Shown here: in pieces, positions 35,940 to 45,305 of the stretch
Layout of the letters: each line of letters begins with the position of its first letter
Position numbering within the stretch: the stretch's first letter is position 1
From: Eubacterium sp. OM08-24
Lineage (GTDB): Bacteria > Bacillota > Clostridia > Oscillospirales > Acutalibacteraceae
Length of the DNA stretch: 64,000 nt
Reading direction: 5' to 3'
Assembly: GCF_003438075.1 (NCBI RefSeq)
Contig: NZ_QSTA01000001.1
Coordinates: 682,001 to 746,000, forward strand
Position numbers and translations under genes: made by a program
The notes under the pieces: model-generated
What the model was told of the DNA's origin: nothing
Seen by the model: the letters and a program-made list of their open reading frames with translations, nothing else
Databases searched by the model: none

Positions 35940-36029
35940 ATGAGATTGCAGGAATTACTTAATAATCTTCGCTTGATTACAAGAGAAGAAGTATATAAAA
36001 ATATGATTTTGTTTGAGGAGCGTACATAA
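35940..36029 (+). CDS. 29-aa small protein
   Basis: MRLQELLNNLRLITREEVYK plus nine residues, a helical basic/acidic peptide with a CAGGA site. Its stop overlaps the ATG of the exonuclease gene (TAATG), so it may couple translation. Confidence 0.45.
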   Translation: MRLQELLNNLRLITREEVYKNMILFEERT

Positions 36030-36940
36030 TGAGTAATGTTTGGGATAAATATAAATCAACGGTCAGAACACATATCAGTGTTCCGGAAGGTAGGACTTTA
36101 ATTACTGAAAATCAATGGAAAGCAAAGCACTTTATAAAGGTTGACGAACAGAGTGGTAAGTATTTATGGGTTAATGCTAATTGTCCGTTTAAAAAGCTGT
36201 ACTTGTGGGACGAGGAAGTTCGCCATATGACCGAGCAGGAGCTTGCAAAATACCAAGCAGACGAAAAAAGTAAGCGTATAGCTCAGAGAAAAGCTCTTCT
36301 AAAGTGCAAAGAGGCGAAAAAACAAGAAGAATTACAGTTGTTCAAAAAAGAGTTCAAAAAAGAAATTACTCAGAATATTATAAAAAAGACTTTCAGCGTT
36401 CCGTATAAATCCGAAATTATCTATGACGAAATAGTCATAGATACCGAAACAACAGGTCTTAATCCTTATGACGATGAGCTGTTACAGGTGTCAATCATTG
36501 ATGGTCAGGGCAACAGTCTTTTCAACAGCTATATTAAGCCGCTTTATACAGATAATTGGAATAAAGCTATGGCGGTTAATCACATAACCCCCGAAACGGT
36601 TGCCACTGCACCGAATATTCTTGAAGTGAAGCAGGAAATCAGTCGTATTATCAATTCTGCTCATACTATCATAGGCTACAATGTAGATTTTGATTTAGGA
36701 TTTCTTTCCAATATAGGGATTAGAAATGAAAACGCTGCTATAGTAGATGTTATGGAGGATTTTGCTGATATATACGGAGAATGGAGCGAGCAATACGGCT
36801 GTCACAAATGGCAAAAACTCACTAAATGTGCAGAATATTACGGATATGATTGGGGAACAGACATTGCTCACGATAGTTTGGCTGATTGTAAAGCTACTTT
36901 ATATTGTTATCAAAAAATGTTGCAAGAGGAACATATGTGA
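36029..36940 (+). CDS. DEDDh exonuclease (DnaQ/epsilon-like)
   Basis: A 303-residue protein. A charged N-terminal part (about 1-125) is followed by a 3'-5' exonuclease domain with ExoI IDTETTGL, ExoII around GYNVDFDLGF and ExoIII HDSLADCKAT (H and D). This is the proofreading-exonuclease fold of DNA polymerase III epsilon. On an ICE it could trim ends in replication or act in defence. It is not linked to a polymerase here. Confidence 0.85.
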   Translation: MSNVWDKYKSTVRTHISVPEGRTLITENQWKAKHFIKVDEQSGKYLWVNANCPFKKLYLWDEEVRHMTEQELAKYQADEKSKRIAQRKALLKCKEAKKQEELQLFKKEFKKEITQNIIKKTFSVPYKSEIIYDEIVIDTETTGLNPYDDELLQVSIIDGQGNSLFNSYIKPLYTDNWNKAMAVNHITPETVATAPNILEVKQEISRIINSAHTIIGYNVDFDLGFLSNIGIRNENAAIVDVMEDFADIYGEWSEQYGCHKWQKLTKCAEYYGYDWGTDIAHDSLADCKATLYCYQKMLQEEHM

Positions 36941-36950
36941 GGTGTGCATA

Positions 36951-37073
36951 ATGGCTTTAACTTGGTGTGTAATGAGTTTTTTAGCGATAGCTGATACATT
37001 TATAGTGTGCACACTGTTTATTCCTTCAAATAAATGTGATGATTTATTAAATAAAGGATTAATGGGTAAATGA
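36951..37073 (+). CDS. 40-aa small membrane protein
   Basis: MALTWCVMSFLAIADTFIVC leads into a short tail with Cys and Lys; one transmembrane helix. GAGGTG stands six bases before the ATG and the stop overlaps the lysozyme start (ATGA). Probably real because of this coupling. Confidence 0.55.
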   Translation: MALTWCVMSFLAIADTFIVCTLFIPSNKCDDLLNKGLMGK

Positions 37074-38146
37074 AAATAAAAAATATAATAATTGGTGTAA
37101 TTACGAGTATTGTACTTATCAATTGTGGAATGTCTGTACTTGCAAAAGGTTTTGATATTAATGCGGATAATAAAATTGATGTGAATGATGTTACATATTT
37201 GCAAAATGCTTTGTCTGATTTTGCAGAAGATACAAAACTTGATTTGAACAATGACGGCAGAATTGATGTAAACGATGTATCGTTTTTACAAATTGAAATC
37301 AGCAATCAGAGCGTAGAAAATAATACACAGATAAGTATATCAACAAAAGAATATTGCAAAAATGTCGGTGATACTTTTACGATTTCTGTTGATACAAATA
37401 ATGATGTAAATGAGATCACCTTTACATCATCTGACAGTTCTGTTGCTAAAATTATTTCAACGGAAAAAAGATTGGCAAAAGTGAAAGTGAATAAAGTCGG
37501 CAATGCAACTGTTACTATAAAACAATGTAATAAAATAATTACAACAAAAATAAAAGTTGAAAAAGCAAGGTGTATTGATTTGTCAGAGTGGAACGGTGAT
37601 ATTGATTTCAATAAAGTAAAAAAGTCAGGTGTTACTTGTGTAATTCTCAGAGCAGGCTACGGTAAAGACGATAATCAAGAGGACGAAAAATTTAATGAAT
37701 ATTATGCAAAGGCAAAGACCGCAGGTTTAAATGTTGGAGCATATTGGTACAGTTATGCTACTACTATTGACGCTGCAAAAGCCGAAGTCAGGAATTGTAT
37801 GAAAACCATTCAAGGTAAAGAGTTTGACTTGCCGGTTTTTCTTGATGTAGAAGAATACAGACAAGCTGTTTTGCCACGCAGAACACTAACTGATATAATT
37901 TCAACATTTTGTGACGGCATAAAAAGCAACGGCTTCGAGTCGGGTTTGTATTCGGCAAAATCAATGCTTGTTGACAGTGCTTATCCCGATGAGCTTGCAA
38001 GTAAATATTTAATTTGGATGGCAGCACCAAATAATTCGTACAATGAGCTTCCGTCATTTGTTGATATTCATCAGTACAGTTGGACAGGCTCAGTTGACGG
38101 TATAAGAGGTGATGTTGATTTAAACTACATATATAACTTAAATTGA
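37070..38146 (+). CDS. Secreted dockerin-Ig-GH25 lysozyme
   Basis: A 358-residue exported muramidase. Signal peptide (1-25), type I dockerin (about 28-82: DINADNKIDVNDVTYLQNAL and DLNNDGRIDVNDVSFLQIEI), a bacterial Ig-like domain (about 95-165) and a GH25 lysozyme domain (about 168-358) with CIDLSEWNGDIDF, VILRAGYG, the catalytic LDVEE and WMAAPN. It should cut peptidoglycan. Just upstream of the T4SS genes, it could open the wall for the conjugation machine while the dockerin holds it on a cohesin scaffold. Confidence 0.9.
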   Translation: MKIKNIIIGVITSIVLINCGMSVLAKGFDINADNKIDVNDVTYLQNALSDFAEDTKLDLNNDGRIDVNDVSFLQIEISNQSVENNTQISISTKEYCKNVGDTFTISVDTNNDVNEITFTSSDSSVAKIISTEKRLAKVKVNKVGNATVTIKQCNKIITTKIKVEKARCIDLSEWNGDIDFNKVKKSGVTCVILRAGYGKDDNQEDEKFNEYYAKAKTAGLNVGAYWYSYATTIDAAKAEVRNCMKTIQGKEFDLPVFLDVEEYRQAVLPRRTLTDIISTFCDGIKSNGFESGLYSAKSMLVDSAYPDELASKYLIWMAAPNNSYNELPSFVDIHQYSWTGSVDGIRGDVDLNYIYNLN

Positions 38147-38157
38147 TTTCGATATTT

Positions 38158-38192
38158 AGGAGCAGTGTATTAAAATATGCACTGCTTTTAAT
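38158..38192 (+). terminator. Terminator after the lysozyme gene
   Basis: Stem AGCAGTGTATT/AATATGCACTGCT followed by TTTAAT. Confidence 0.7.
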
Positions 38193-38222
38193 ATATAACA
38201 AATAAAAAAGGAGGTATAGATC

Positions 38223-38957
38223 ATCAAGCGAAAAATCAACCCAGCATTCGTTATTGTATGTGCAGGAATTATTGTAGTAATGATTGCAGTTGTTATAATC
38301 GTAAGTCTTGTGGTTAATGGCAAAGCAGAGAAAGAAGAAGTAAATACTACAGCTCCTTTTTCAAGTTCAGTTATAAAATTCACTAATGTCGCAGAAACAA
38401 CACAAAGTATTTCTAAGTGGCAAAACAGCAGCAATTTAACAACGCAACAATCTCCGCAAGTTGAAAGCACGAAAAATTCAGAAGTGCAATCAAAAGTTGA
38501 AAGTAAATCTGAAAATTCAGAACACGAACAACCACAAGAACCTAATGAAAACAGCGTAAACAACAGTTCTCATAATTCATCACAAAGCAATAACAGCTAT
38601 TACCGACCACCGCAACATGAAACACCAAAACCCGAATCTACAAAAGCTCAAGAACAGCAAACAACGAGGCAACCAGAAAAAGCGACTTCAAAGCCTACTG
38701 TAAAACCGCAAGAAACGACTAAAGATAATGTATATTTGTCTTATTCTTCGGTATCGTTACATACAGATGATGTTATGTTTTTGACTTTAATAGAAGCGGA
38801 AAACGGAGTTTCGTGGTCAGTCGGTAACTCGTATATTCTTCAAAATTATGGAGGAGGTGGAAATCAATGCAGCTTTAAAGCATTGAAAAAAGGGTCAACA
38901 ACAGTAACAGCAACATATAACGGTAGGTCATATACCTGCTATGTAACAGTTAATTAA
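38223..38957 (+). CDS. Membrane-anchored protein with Ig-like (Big2) C-terminus; apparent ATC start
   Basis: Ideal AAGGAGG at 38209-38214 is followed by ATC ATC AAG CGA, with no ATG, GTG or TTG at the proper distance. The first in-frame ATG (38280) would remove the basic head (KRKINPAF) and half of the transmembrane helix. I therefore place the start at ATC 38223 (or 38220). The protein has one helix (about 8-30), a Ser/Gln/Pro/Thr-rich stalk (about 40-165) and an Ig-like domain (YSSVSLHTDD ... GSTTVTATYNGRSY). It is probably a surface component of the transfer apparatus. Confidence 0.65.
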   Translation: MKRKINPAFVIVCAGIIVVMIAVVIIVSLVVNGKAEKEEVNTTAPFSSSVIKFTNVAETTQSISKWQNSSNLTTQQSPQVESTKNSEVQSKVESKSENSEHEQPQEPNENSVNNSSHNSSQSNNSYYRPPQHETPKPESTKAQEQQTTRQPEKATSKPTVKPQETTKDNVYLSYSSVSLHTDDVMFLTLIEAENGVSWSVGNSYILQNYGGGGNQCSFKALKKGSTTVTATYNGRSYTCYVTVN

Positions 38958-38971
38958 CGGAGGTAATTTTT

Positions 38972-39340
38972 ATGAATCTTAAAAAAATCAAAAACAAAGT
39001 CTTATCATTTTCAATCACATCAGCACTAATATCATCACTAACGGCAATAGGTGCATACGCCGCTGATGATAACAACACCGGTGTTGATATTTCGGGTGGC
39101 ATTAATAAAGCAATTAATGAAGTAAAAGTACAATTTAAGGATGTAGTCGCAGTCATTTTTGGATTTTTGACACTTGTAGCATTAACAGTCGCAGTTGCAA
39201 AGCTTGTTAAAGGATTGCTCAGCCATCGTAATCAGGGAACTGAAATTCCATGGGCAGGAATCGGAATGGCATTTGGTGCTACTATTGTTTGTGGCGTGGT
39301 TGCCGGAGCAGGTTTCTTTGGTTGGTTTGGTTTAAGCTAA
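38972..39340 (+). CDS. VirB2-like/T4SS pilin-type membrane protein
   Basis: A 122-residue protein with a signal peptide (cleavage near AYAAD, residue 30) and two hydrophobic helices (about 60-80 and 95-118) separated by a basic loop (GLLSHRNQ). Size, topology and position as the first gene of the T4SS block fit the VirB2-like/Maff2-type proteins of Firmicutes ICEs. Confidence 0.7.
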   Translation: MNLKKIKNKVLSFSITSALISSLTAIGAYAADDNNTGVDISGGINKAINEVKVQFKDVVAVIFGFLTLVALTVAVAKLVKGLLSHRNQGTEIPWAGIGMAFGATIVCGVVAGAGFFGWFGLS

Positions 39341-39350
39341 GGAGTAATTT

Positions 39351-40241
39351 ATGTTAGATTCTTTACTTCTAATTCTCGCCGATATATTCCAAATGGATTT
39401 AACAAAAGACTTACACTATACAATTGCTCAGTTTATGTCTATTGGTCTTGCAAGTTGGTCAACTGACATAATCAATCAAAATAATAATTATACAACAAGC
39501 CTTTTTGATAATAGTATGGTTACAAATTTTTTGTTTTTTATAGAAAGCTTTGCCGGATTGCTTTTAGTGTCCGGTATAGCTTTTGCAGTATTTGACTTTG
39601 CTGTTTCAGTCGGTGAAGGTGAACGAGTTTCTCCTATTAATCTCTTATTGAATCTTTTTAAAGGTCTATTAGCTTCTTTGCTTATAACTACCCTACCGGT
39701 ATCCTTATTGATTTTCACAAATCATATCTGCAATCTTATTTGTCAGGCATTTACAAACGATTCGGCAATAAATTTTATTGTTCAATTTAATTCGTCTGAT
39801 AGTTCCGCAAACTTTTTCTCCGGATGGGGATTTGCTATTTTTATGATTATTGCATTTATTTGCGTTATAAAAGTATTTCTTGCAAATATTAAGCGAGGTG
39901 GAATTTTAATAATCCAAATGTTTGTTGGAGCTTTGCACTTATTCAGCATACCAAGAGGATATTTAGACTCATTTTCAGGCTGGTGCAAACAAGTAATCGG
40001 CATTTGTGCAACATCTTTTATATCAAATATACTAATCGTTTTAGGTGCGGTTGTATATTGTACTCAAGACGGTGCAGATGTATGGGATTTGATTTTAGCC
40101 ACAGGTGTTATGCTTGCTGCGGCAGAAGCTCCGAGAATTTTACAGCAATTCGGACTTGATACAAGCGTAAAAGCTAATGTATCTCAAGCTATTTTTGCTA
40201 CAAGCGGTATTACATCAATAATCCGCTCTTTTGCTCACTAA
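39351..40241 (+). CDS. VirB6/TrbL-like T4SS membrane protein
   Basis: A 296-residue protein with six or so hydrophobic helices (about 60-85, 100-125, 165-185, 190-205, 225-245, 255-275). It lies between the VirB2-like and PrgI genes, the usual place for the channel protein. The family call rests on topology and context. Confidence 0.7.
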   Translation: MLDSLLLILADIFQMDLTKDLHYTIAQFMSIGLASWSTDIINQNNNYTTSLFDNSMVTNFLFFIESFAGLLLVSGIAFAVFDFAVSVGEGERVSPINLLLNLFKGLLASLLITTLPVSLLIFTNHICNLICQAFTNDSAINFIVQFNSSDSSANFFSGWGFAIFMIIAFICVIKVFLANIKRGGILIIQMFVGALHLFSIPRGYLDSFSGWCKQVIGICATSFISNILIVLGAVVYCTQDGADVWDLILATGVMLAAAEAPRILQQFGLDTSVKANVSQAIFATSGITSIIRSFAH

Positions 40242-40252
40242 GGAGGCAAACT

Positions 40253-40516
40253 ATGAGAAAATTTTATTACCCCGATAATCTTACGGCGGTAAAGTTATAT
40301 AAATATTGGACTATAACAGATCTGTTTGTAATGGTAAGTATATTCGCCTTTTCGATAATTATGTTTTTATCATTACATATTTGGTTTTTCTTTGCTTTTT
40401 TACCTGCATACGCATTTTTGTCTGCTCGCTTTGTAGATTATTCGGTAATTAGATTATTTGTGCTGTTCATAAGGTTCTTGTTTACTGATGTACTTATTTT
40501 GAAATGGAGGCGATAA
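40253..40516 (+). CDS. PrgI family protein (VirB3-like)
   Basis: An 87-residue protein with the PrgI layout: a short N-terminus (YYPDNLTAVKLYKYWTITD) and two closely spaced helices (about 22-45 and 48-65). It sits immediately before the VirB4 gene, whose ribosome site overlaps its end. Confidence 0.8.
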   Translation: MRKFYYPDNLTAVKLYKYWTITDLFVMVSIFAFSIIMFLSLHIWFFFAFLPAYAFLSARFVDYSVIRLFVLFIRFLFTDVLILKWRR

Positions 40517-40518
40517 AC

Positions 40519-42921
40519 TTGTCAAAAAAAGATCGCAAACTTAACAAAGCAATTAAGAACAATAATACAAGAGTGCAGAATTTCTTTGAAATAGCTGAGA
40601 TTAAAGAAGATCATATTCTTACTACACGCAATGAGGAAAAATATTTTCTTGAAGTTAAGCCAAAAAACATTACTGTTCTCTCAAAGCCCATAAGACTTGG
40701 TATTATTGACTCTCTAACTAACATTATCTCCGAATTGCCTAAGTCAGAAATTTTGTGTCTTAACAATTCTCAAAACTATGAAAATAACATAAGACATCTT
40801 GAAAATCTGAAGAGCAAAGAGAATAACGCAGCCATTGCAGCTCTCGACATAAAAGACATTGAATATATGAATAACATTAAATCTGCTATGTCAACGAGCA
40901 GATCTTTTTTTATTATTCTTAAATCTTCTCACCAGGACAGCAGACAGCTTGTAAATCATGCACTACAGCTATGTGCCGAACAAAATTTCAATGTGCAGCT
41001 TTCAGAAAAGAAAGACATTAAAAAAATGTTGTCAATTTATCTTGAGCATACTTCGTATGACGAGGAATTGGCCGATTGGGACGGTGAGCAGTACGGATTG
41101 CCCAAAGACGAAAGTCTTAAAAGCTTTGTAGATATAATTGCACCGTCTATAATGGATTTTAAGCATAGAAGATACTACATCGTCGGTAATTCATACAGAA
41201 AAGTTTTTGCTATCAGAAGATATAAAACCGAAACGGAAGAAACTGCAATACTTTCTGAAATTGGTGAAATGGGTGGTGTAACATTACATATTTACAATGA
41301 AAGAGTTACACCGTCTGAGCAGGAAAAAATCTTTGAAAAAGCAGAACGAAAAAATATGGGCGATATTGCAGAGGCAAAAACTATGTCTAAGTCTATAGAC
41401 AGCAAGGAAAATATTTTAGATATAGAAAAAATACTCAAAGAGTCACACCGAACAAAAGAAGAGTTTATACATTGTTCAGTCTATGTAGAAATAATAGCAA
41501 CCTCTATGGAAGAACTGAGAGATATGCAAATAAAAGTTTGTTCAACGCTCAATAAAAATCACATAAAATATGATGAATTGTATATGCAGCAGCGTGACGG
41601 CTTTGCTTCTGTAGCGCCTTTTGGCCTCGATATGTTTGAAAAAGAATTTGCAAGAGTATTGCCTGCAAGCTCAGTGGCTAACCTCTTCCCTTTTTCGTAC
41701 TCAGGCAAAACAGATCCAAAAGGATTGTTCTTTGGCAGAGCTGTTCACGGTGGCAATATTCTTGCTGACATTGATCATCGTGATTCAGATAAAACAAATG
41801 GTCATATAGCAATCTTTGGTAACTCCGGCGAAGGCAAATCGTTTCTTATTAAATTACTTATATGTCTTTTCAGACAGCAACAGAAAAAAGTTTACAGTAT
41901 TGATTCAGACAAGGAATGTATTGATGTAACTAATGGCCTTGGCGGTACTAATATTGATATGCTGTCAGGCAACTATTTTATTAATGTAATGCAGCCTCGC
42001 CTTTTGAACGATCCTCTTGATGACAGCTATACTGATGATGAACCGGTTGCTTTTAAACACAAAACGATTGTTTCTCAACATATAGCTTTTCTCAAAGACT
42101 TTTTTAAGACATACAATCCCGAAATGACCACAGCGGAATTAGATACGCTTGAAATAATGCTTGAAGAACTGTACAAAAAATTTCATATTACAGACAGTAC
42201 CGATTTAAGCAAGTTTACAAATATTGATTTTCCGATACTGTCAGACTTGTTCAAAGAAGTTGAAAGACAGCTCAATATCTATGATGAAGTATCAAAAATT
42301 AGCGGGAAAGAAATGCTTTTCACAAAAGACACTCTCCGTAATCTTGCACTTTGTATTCGTTCAATATGTATCGGTACAGACTCAACTTTTTTCAATGGTT
42401 ATACAAACATTCCAAATGCAGCTCACATTAACTTTGATGTAAAGAATTTGTTAAACACAAATGATAACTTAAAAAATGCTATGTATTTCAATATACTTTC
42501 ATTTATGAATAATAAGTTTTTGACGGAAGGTAATACGGTTGTAATCGTTGATGAGCTGCACGAAGTAATTAAAAGTTTAATTGTAATTATGTATCTGAGA
42601 TCATTTGTTAAGCGTGGCAGAAAGAAAAACAGCAACCTTGTTATTGCTTCACAAAATCTTGAGGATTTGATGATTCCGGGGGTTGTTGAATATACAAAAC
42701 CGTTCTTCTCGATACCTACTCACCGTTTTCTCTTCTATCCCGGTACTGTAAATATTAAAGAATACAAAGCAATTACTAATATGCTTGATGAGGAGTGGGA
42801 ACTTATACAGATAAGCAAAAGAGGTCATTGTTTGTATTGCTGCGGAAATGAACGCTACTATTTGCAGATTATCGCACCTGACTATAAAAAAGAATTATTC
42901 GGTACAGCAGGTGGTAAATAA
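40519..42921 (+). CDS. VirB4-like conjugation ATPase
   Basis: An 800-residue T4SS ATPase. Walker A is GNSGEGKSF (about 434-442) and Walker B VVIVDELHE (about 673-681); the N-terminal half (KNITVLSKPIRLG) is the membrane-associated VirB4 domain. It powers pilus or channel assembly and substrate passage. I use the TTG start at 40519, after TGGAGGCGATAAAC; an ATG at 40504 lies inside that ribosome site. Its stop overlaps the next start (TAATG). Confidence 0.9.
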   Translation: MSKKDRKLNKAIKNNNTRVQNFFEIAEIKEDHILTTRNEEKYFLEVKPKNITVLSKPIRLGIIDSLTNIISELPKSEILCLNNSQNYENNIRHLENLKSKENNAAIAALDIKDIEYMNNIKSAMSTSRSFFIILKSSHQDSRQLVNHALQLCAEQNFNVQLSEKKDIKKMLSIYLEHTSYDEELADWDGEQYGLPKDESLKSFVDIIAPSIMDFKHRRYYIVGNSYRKVFAIRRYKTETEETAILSEIGEMGGVTLHIYNERVTPSEQEKIFEKAERKNMGDIAEAKTMSKSIDSKENILDIEKILKESHRTKEEFIHCSVYVEIIATSMEELRDMQIKVCSTLNKNHIKYDELYMQQRDGFASVAPFGLDMFEKEFARVLPASSVANLFPFSYSGKTDPKGLFFGRAVHGGNILADIDHRDSDKTNGHIAIFGNSGEGKSFLIKLLICLFRQQQKKVYSIDSDKECIDVTNGLGGTNIDMLSGNYFINVMQPRLLNDPLDDSYTDDEPVAFKHKTIVSQHIAFLKDFFKTYNPEMTTAELDTLEIMLEELYKKFHITDSTDLSKFTNIDFPILSDLFKEVERQLNIYDEVSKISGKEMLFTKDTLRNLALCIRSICIGTDSTFFNGYTNIPNAAHINFDVKNLLNTNDNLKNAMYFNILSFMNNKFLTEGNTVVIVDELHEVIKSLIVIMYLRSFVKRGRKKNSNLVIASQNLEDLMIPGVVEYTKPFFSIPTHRFLFYPGTVNIKEYKAITNMLDEEWELIQISKRGHCLYCCGNERYYLQIIAPDYKKELFGTAGGK

Positions 42922-44213
42922 TGACTACAGCTGTTAAGTATTTTCTGCTCATCATTAATAATAAGAAAGCAAAAAATACAATTATAGGAATAGTTGTAGG
43001 TATTATTGTGGCTGTTTTAGTCTTGTTTATGTTCACATATGAATCCTCCGCACAAAATGCAGCACCAATAGCAGAAAAAGCAAAAGAAGAATACAGCTTT
43101 TGGCAGACACATACACCGAACAGTCAGAATTTATCTTGTCAAGGTGAACGCTATTGCTCATATTTTAAATCTTCTGTAACAGATTGGTGCTGTTATTTTG
43201 TCGGTTACTGTATTCAGGAATCCGGCTATGAAACTAAAGACTTCGGCTTTGCTCCGGGAACTATTATGTGGACAAACAACCTTAAAGAGCTTGGAAAATT
43301 AAAAAGTGCCGATGACTATATACCACAAGTCGGTAACTTGATTTTCTTTGATTACGGAGGCAGAAGTCATTATACAGCAACCGGTAATGTAGATCATATA
43401 GGCATAGTTATTGAAGTAAAAGATAATTCTGTTACAGTAATTGCCGGCAATGAGTACAATGGCCAAACCTCCAACTGGGCAACTGTAAGTTATGTAAATA
43501 AATACACATTACAATTAAACGATGACAGCATATCTTGCTATGGAGCGGTTGGTTCAGCAATTGAAAAAGGTCTTGCAAATGTAACAAGAAATGTTATTAC
43601 TCACAATGAAGTAGGTGTATTTTACAACGAACTTGATAACAGCGATTTCGGTTCTGTTATAGCTAATGATAACGGTGCTCTGTCAGTAGGTGCATACGGT
43701 TGGCACGGTAATAACGCATTATCACTCTTGCGTAAAGCATACAGTATAAGCAATGCAGAAATTAGCCGAGTAGCTTTATCTTACTCAAATACCGGTAGAA
43801 AAGTTATTGCCGCTATAACAAACGGAAGCGATTGGTCAAGTTATGTCCCTGACAGCTATACTTGCTCATGTATTAAAGCAATGCTGCTTACGAATGCAGG
43901 CATAGACGCACAAAATCAAACATCAACAGAAAATGCGGAAGAATATATCGCAATTTGTCAGGAAAATAATATCAATGATAAGCGAGCTATCGTTTACTGT
44001 GCAGATATATTAAATCAATTTGGCACAGGTTCATTTGATAAAAATGTTTACGGCAACGGTCATAATGGTGTTTTATACGGTGTATCTAACGCAACTCTTG
44101 ATTTTGTTTATTCTTCTAAAAGGGCTTGGAGTGACAGCAACTACAGCTATGAAACAAGACGAAAATGGACATATGACTACCTAAAAGGCTTATCTGACAC
44201 GGATTTCAGCTAA
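42921..44213 (+). CDS. Membrane-anchored CHAP-type cell-wall hydrolase (VirB1-like role)
   Basis: A 430-residue protein. One N-terminal helix (about 18-40) precedes a CHAP/NlpC-like domain (about 70-205) with the likely nucleophile Cys in DWCCYFVGYC and the His in VDHIGIVIEV. A second domain (about 225-430) with LSVGAYGWHGNNALSLLRK is unfamiliar; it could bind or cut peptidoglycan. The TAATG overlap with virB4 supports a role in the transfer apparatus. Confidence 0.82.
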   Translation: MTTAVKYFLLIINNKKAKNTIIGIVVGIIVAVLVLFMFTYESSAQNAAPIAEKAKEEYSFWQTHTPNSQNLSCQGERYCSYFKSSVTDWCCYFVGYCIQESGYETKDFGFAPGTIMWTNNLKELGKLKSADDYIPQVGNLIFFDYGGRSHYTATGNVDHIGIVIEVKDNSVTVIAGNEYNGQTSNWATVSYVNKYTLQLNDDSISCYGAVGSAIEKGLANVTRNVITHNEVGVFYNELDNSDFGSVIANDNGALSVGAYGWHGNNALSLLRKAYSISNAEISRVALSYSNTGRKVIAAITNGSDWSSYVPDSYTCSCIKAMLLTNAGIDAQNQTSTENAEEYIAICQENNINDKRAIVYCADILNQFGTGSFDKNVYGNGHNGVLYGVSNATLDFVYSSKRAWSDSNYSYETRRKWTYDYLKGLSDTDFS

Positions 44214-44214
44214 C

Positions 44215-44237
44215 AAGTGTCCCACGGTGGGACACTT
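44215..44237. repeat. 23-bp parS-like palindrome, copy 3
   Basis: Perfect copy with central G, starting two bases after the CHAP hydrolase stop codon. No U tract follows on either strand. Confidence 0.85.
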
Positions 44238-44268
44238 GTTGCTACTTTGGTATATGAAAGGAAGAAAA

Positions 44269-44826
44269 ATGAAAAAGAAATTTATTATAGCAACGGTCGT
44301 TATTTCTGCAATAACAGTTATTGTAACAGGGTGTGGTTTGAAAGATGATACTAATAAAACAGAATTGACTACTGCTCCTGTTACAGTTGAAACCACAACT
44401 ATGAACACAGAAAATTTGCAGCAAAGGATTGAAGAATTGGAAAGTGAAAAGTTCAAATATGACAGACTGTTTAATATTGAAGTCAAAGATGTCATTGATA
44501 AATATTGTCAGCTTTACCTCTCCTATTCTGGGTCACAAAGCAATAATATTTCTAAGCTCAAAGATTACTTATCAGATGATTATTATAATCAATTACAAAC
44601 AACAATAGGTCACAGCACATACGATGATAATTATGAGCAAGCTACAGGCTTGGTACAATTGTATGTTTCTGACTATGAGGATAACGGTTCATTTAATGTT
44701 ATGGCTATTTGCAGTCAGACAATCATATACAACGATGAAGTGTCAAACTCAAATGTAACATACAATTTCAATATGGGATATTACGATAATATATGTAAAA
44801 TTCGTTCAGTCGAGAAAATCTTTTAA
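44269..44826 (+). CDS. Lipoprotein, possible VirB8-like T4SS component
   Basis: A 185-residue lipoprotein (lipobox VTGC near residue 22) with a Thr-rich spacer, a short coiled coil (NLQQRIEELESEKFKYDRL) and a C-terminal alpha/beta domain with the size of an NTF2/VirB8-like fold. I start at ATG 44269 after AAAGGAAG; a longer frame begins inside the palindrome. The role is inferred from context. Confidence 0.6.
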   Translation: MKKKFIIATVVISAITVIVTGCGLKDDTNKTELTTAPVTVETTTMNTENLQQRIEELESEKFKYDRLFNIEVKDVIDKYCQLYLSYSGSQSNNISKLKDYLSDDYYNQLQTTIGHSTYDDNYEQATGLVQLYVSDYEDNGSFNVMAICSQTIIYNDEVSNSNVTYNFNMGYYDNICKIRSVEKIF

Positions 44827-44837
44827 GAGGTGATTTT

Positions 44838-45305
44838 ATGATACAGTCAGATAGATTTTTTAACAAATTAACTTTAACCAATGATAATATACCTGATGAT
44901 AAATTATTAGGTTCTTGCTTTTATCTTACATCAAAAGTAATAGACGAAACTGCTGTTAATGCCAAAAATATTCTTAATTCAAACACTCTTTCTTTCGTTT
45001 ATAACGCTTCTGTCGAATATTTATACCAAAAATATCTTGAAGATCCCGAAAAAATAAAAAGTATTTTTCGAGAAGAAAGAGAAAAATTTGATATAATTCC
45101 TAAAAAACAAAAAAGTCTTTATATTACCAAAAAGAGTTATAGAATGCTGATCTTTCTTAAAAGAGAGCTTTATATTTCAAGAGGATTTGTAATGCAAATA
45201 GCAATTGAGCAGTATTATAACTATCTTTGTTCAGATGAATACCTTACACTTTTAATTAATAAGCGTAATGAAGTTTTAAAGGAGAATAGCGTATGCAATC
45301 AGTAA
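44838..45305 (+). CDS. Hypothetical protein with RHH-like C-terminal region (155 aa)
   Basis: No family recognised. Residues about 90-130 (QKSLYITKKSYRMLIFLKRE then a helix) have the strand-helix-helix pattern of ribbon-helix-helix proteins. Its end overlaps the start of the next RHH gene by 13 bp, so both may be relaxosome or regulatory partners. Confidence 0.55.
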   Translation: MIQSDRFFNKLTLTNDNIPDDKLLGSCFYLTSKVIDETAVNAKNILNSNTLSFVYNASVEYLYQKYLEDPEKIKSIFREEREKFDIIPKKQKSLYITKKSYRMLIFLKRELYISRGFVMQIAIEQYYNYLCSDEYLTLLINKRNEVLKENSVCNQ

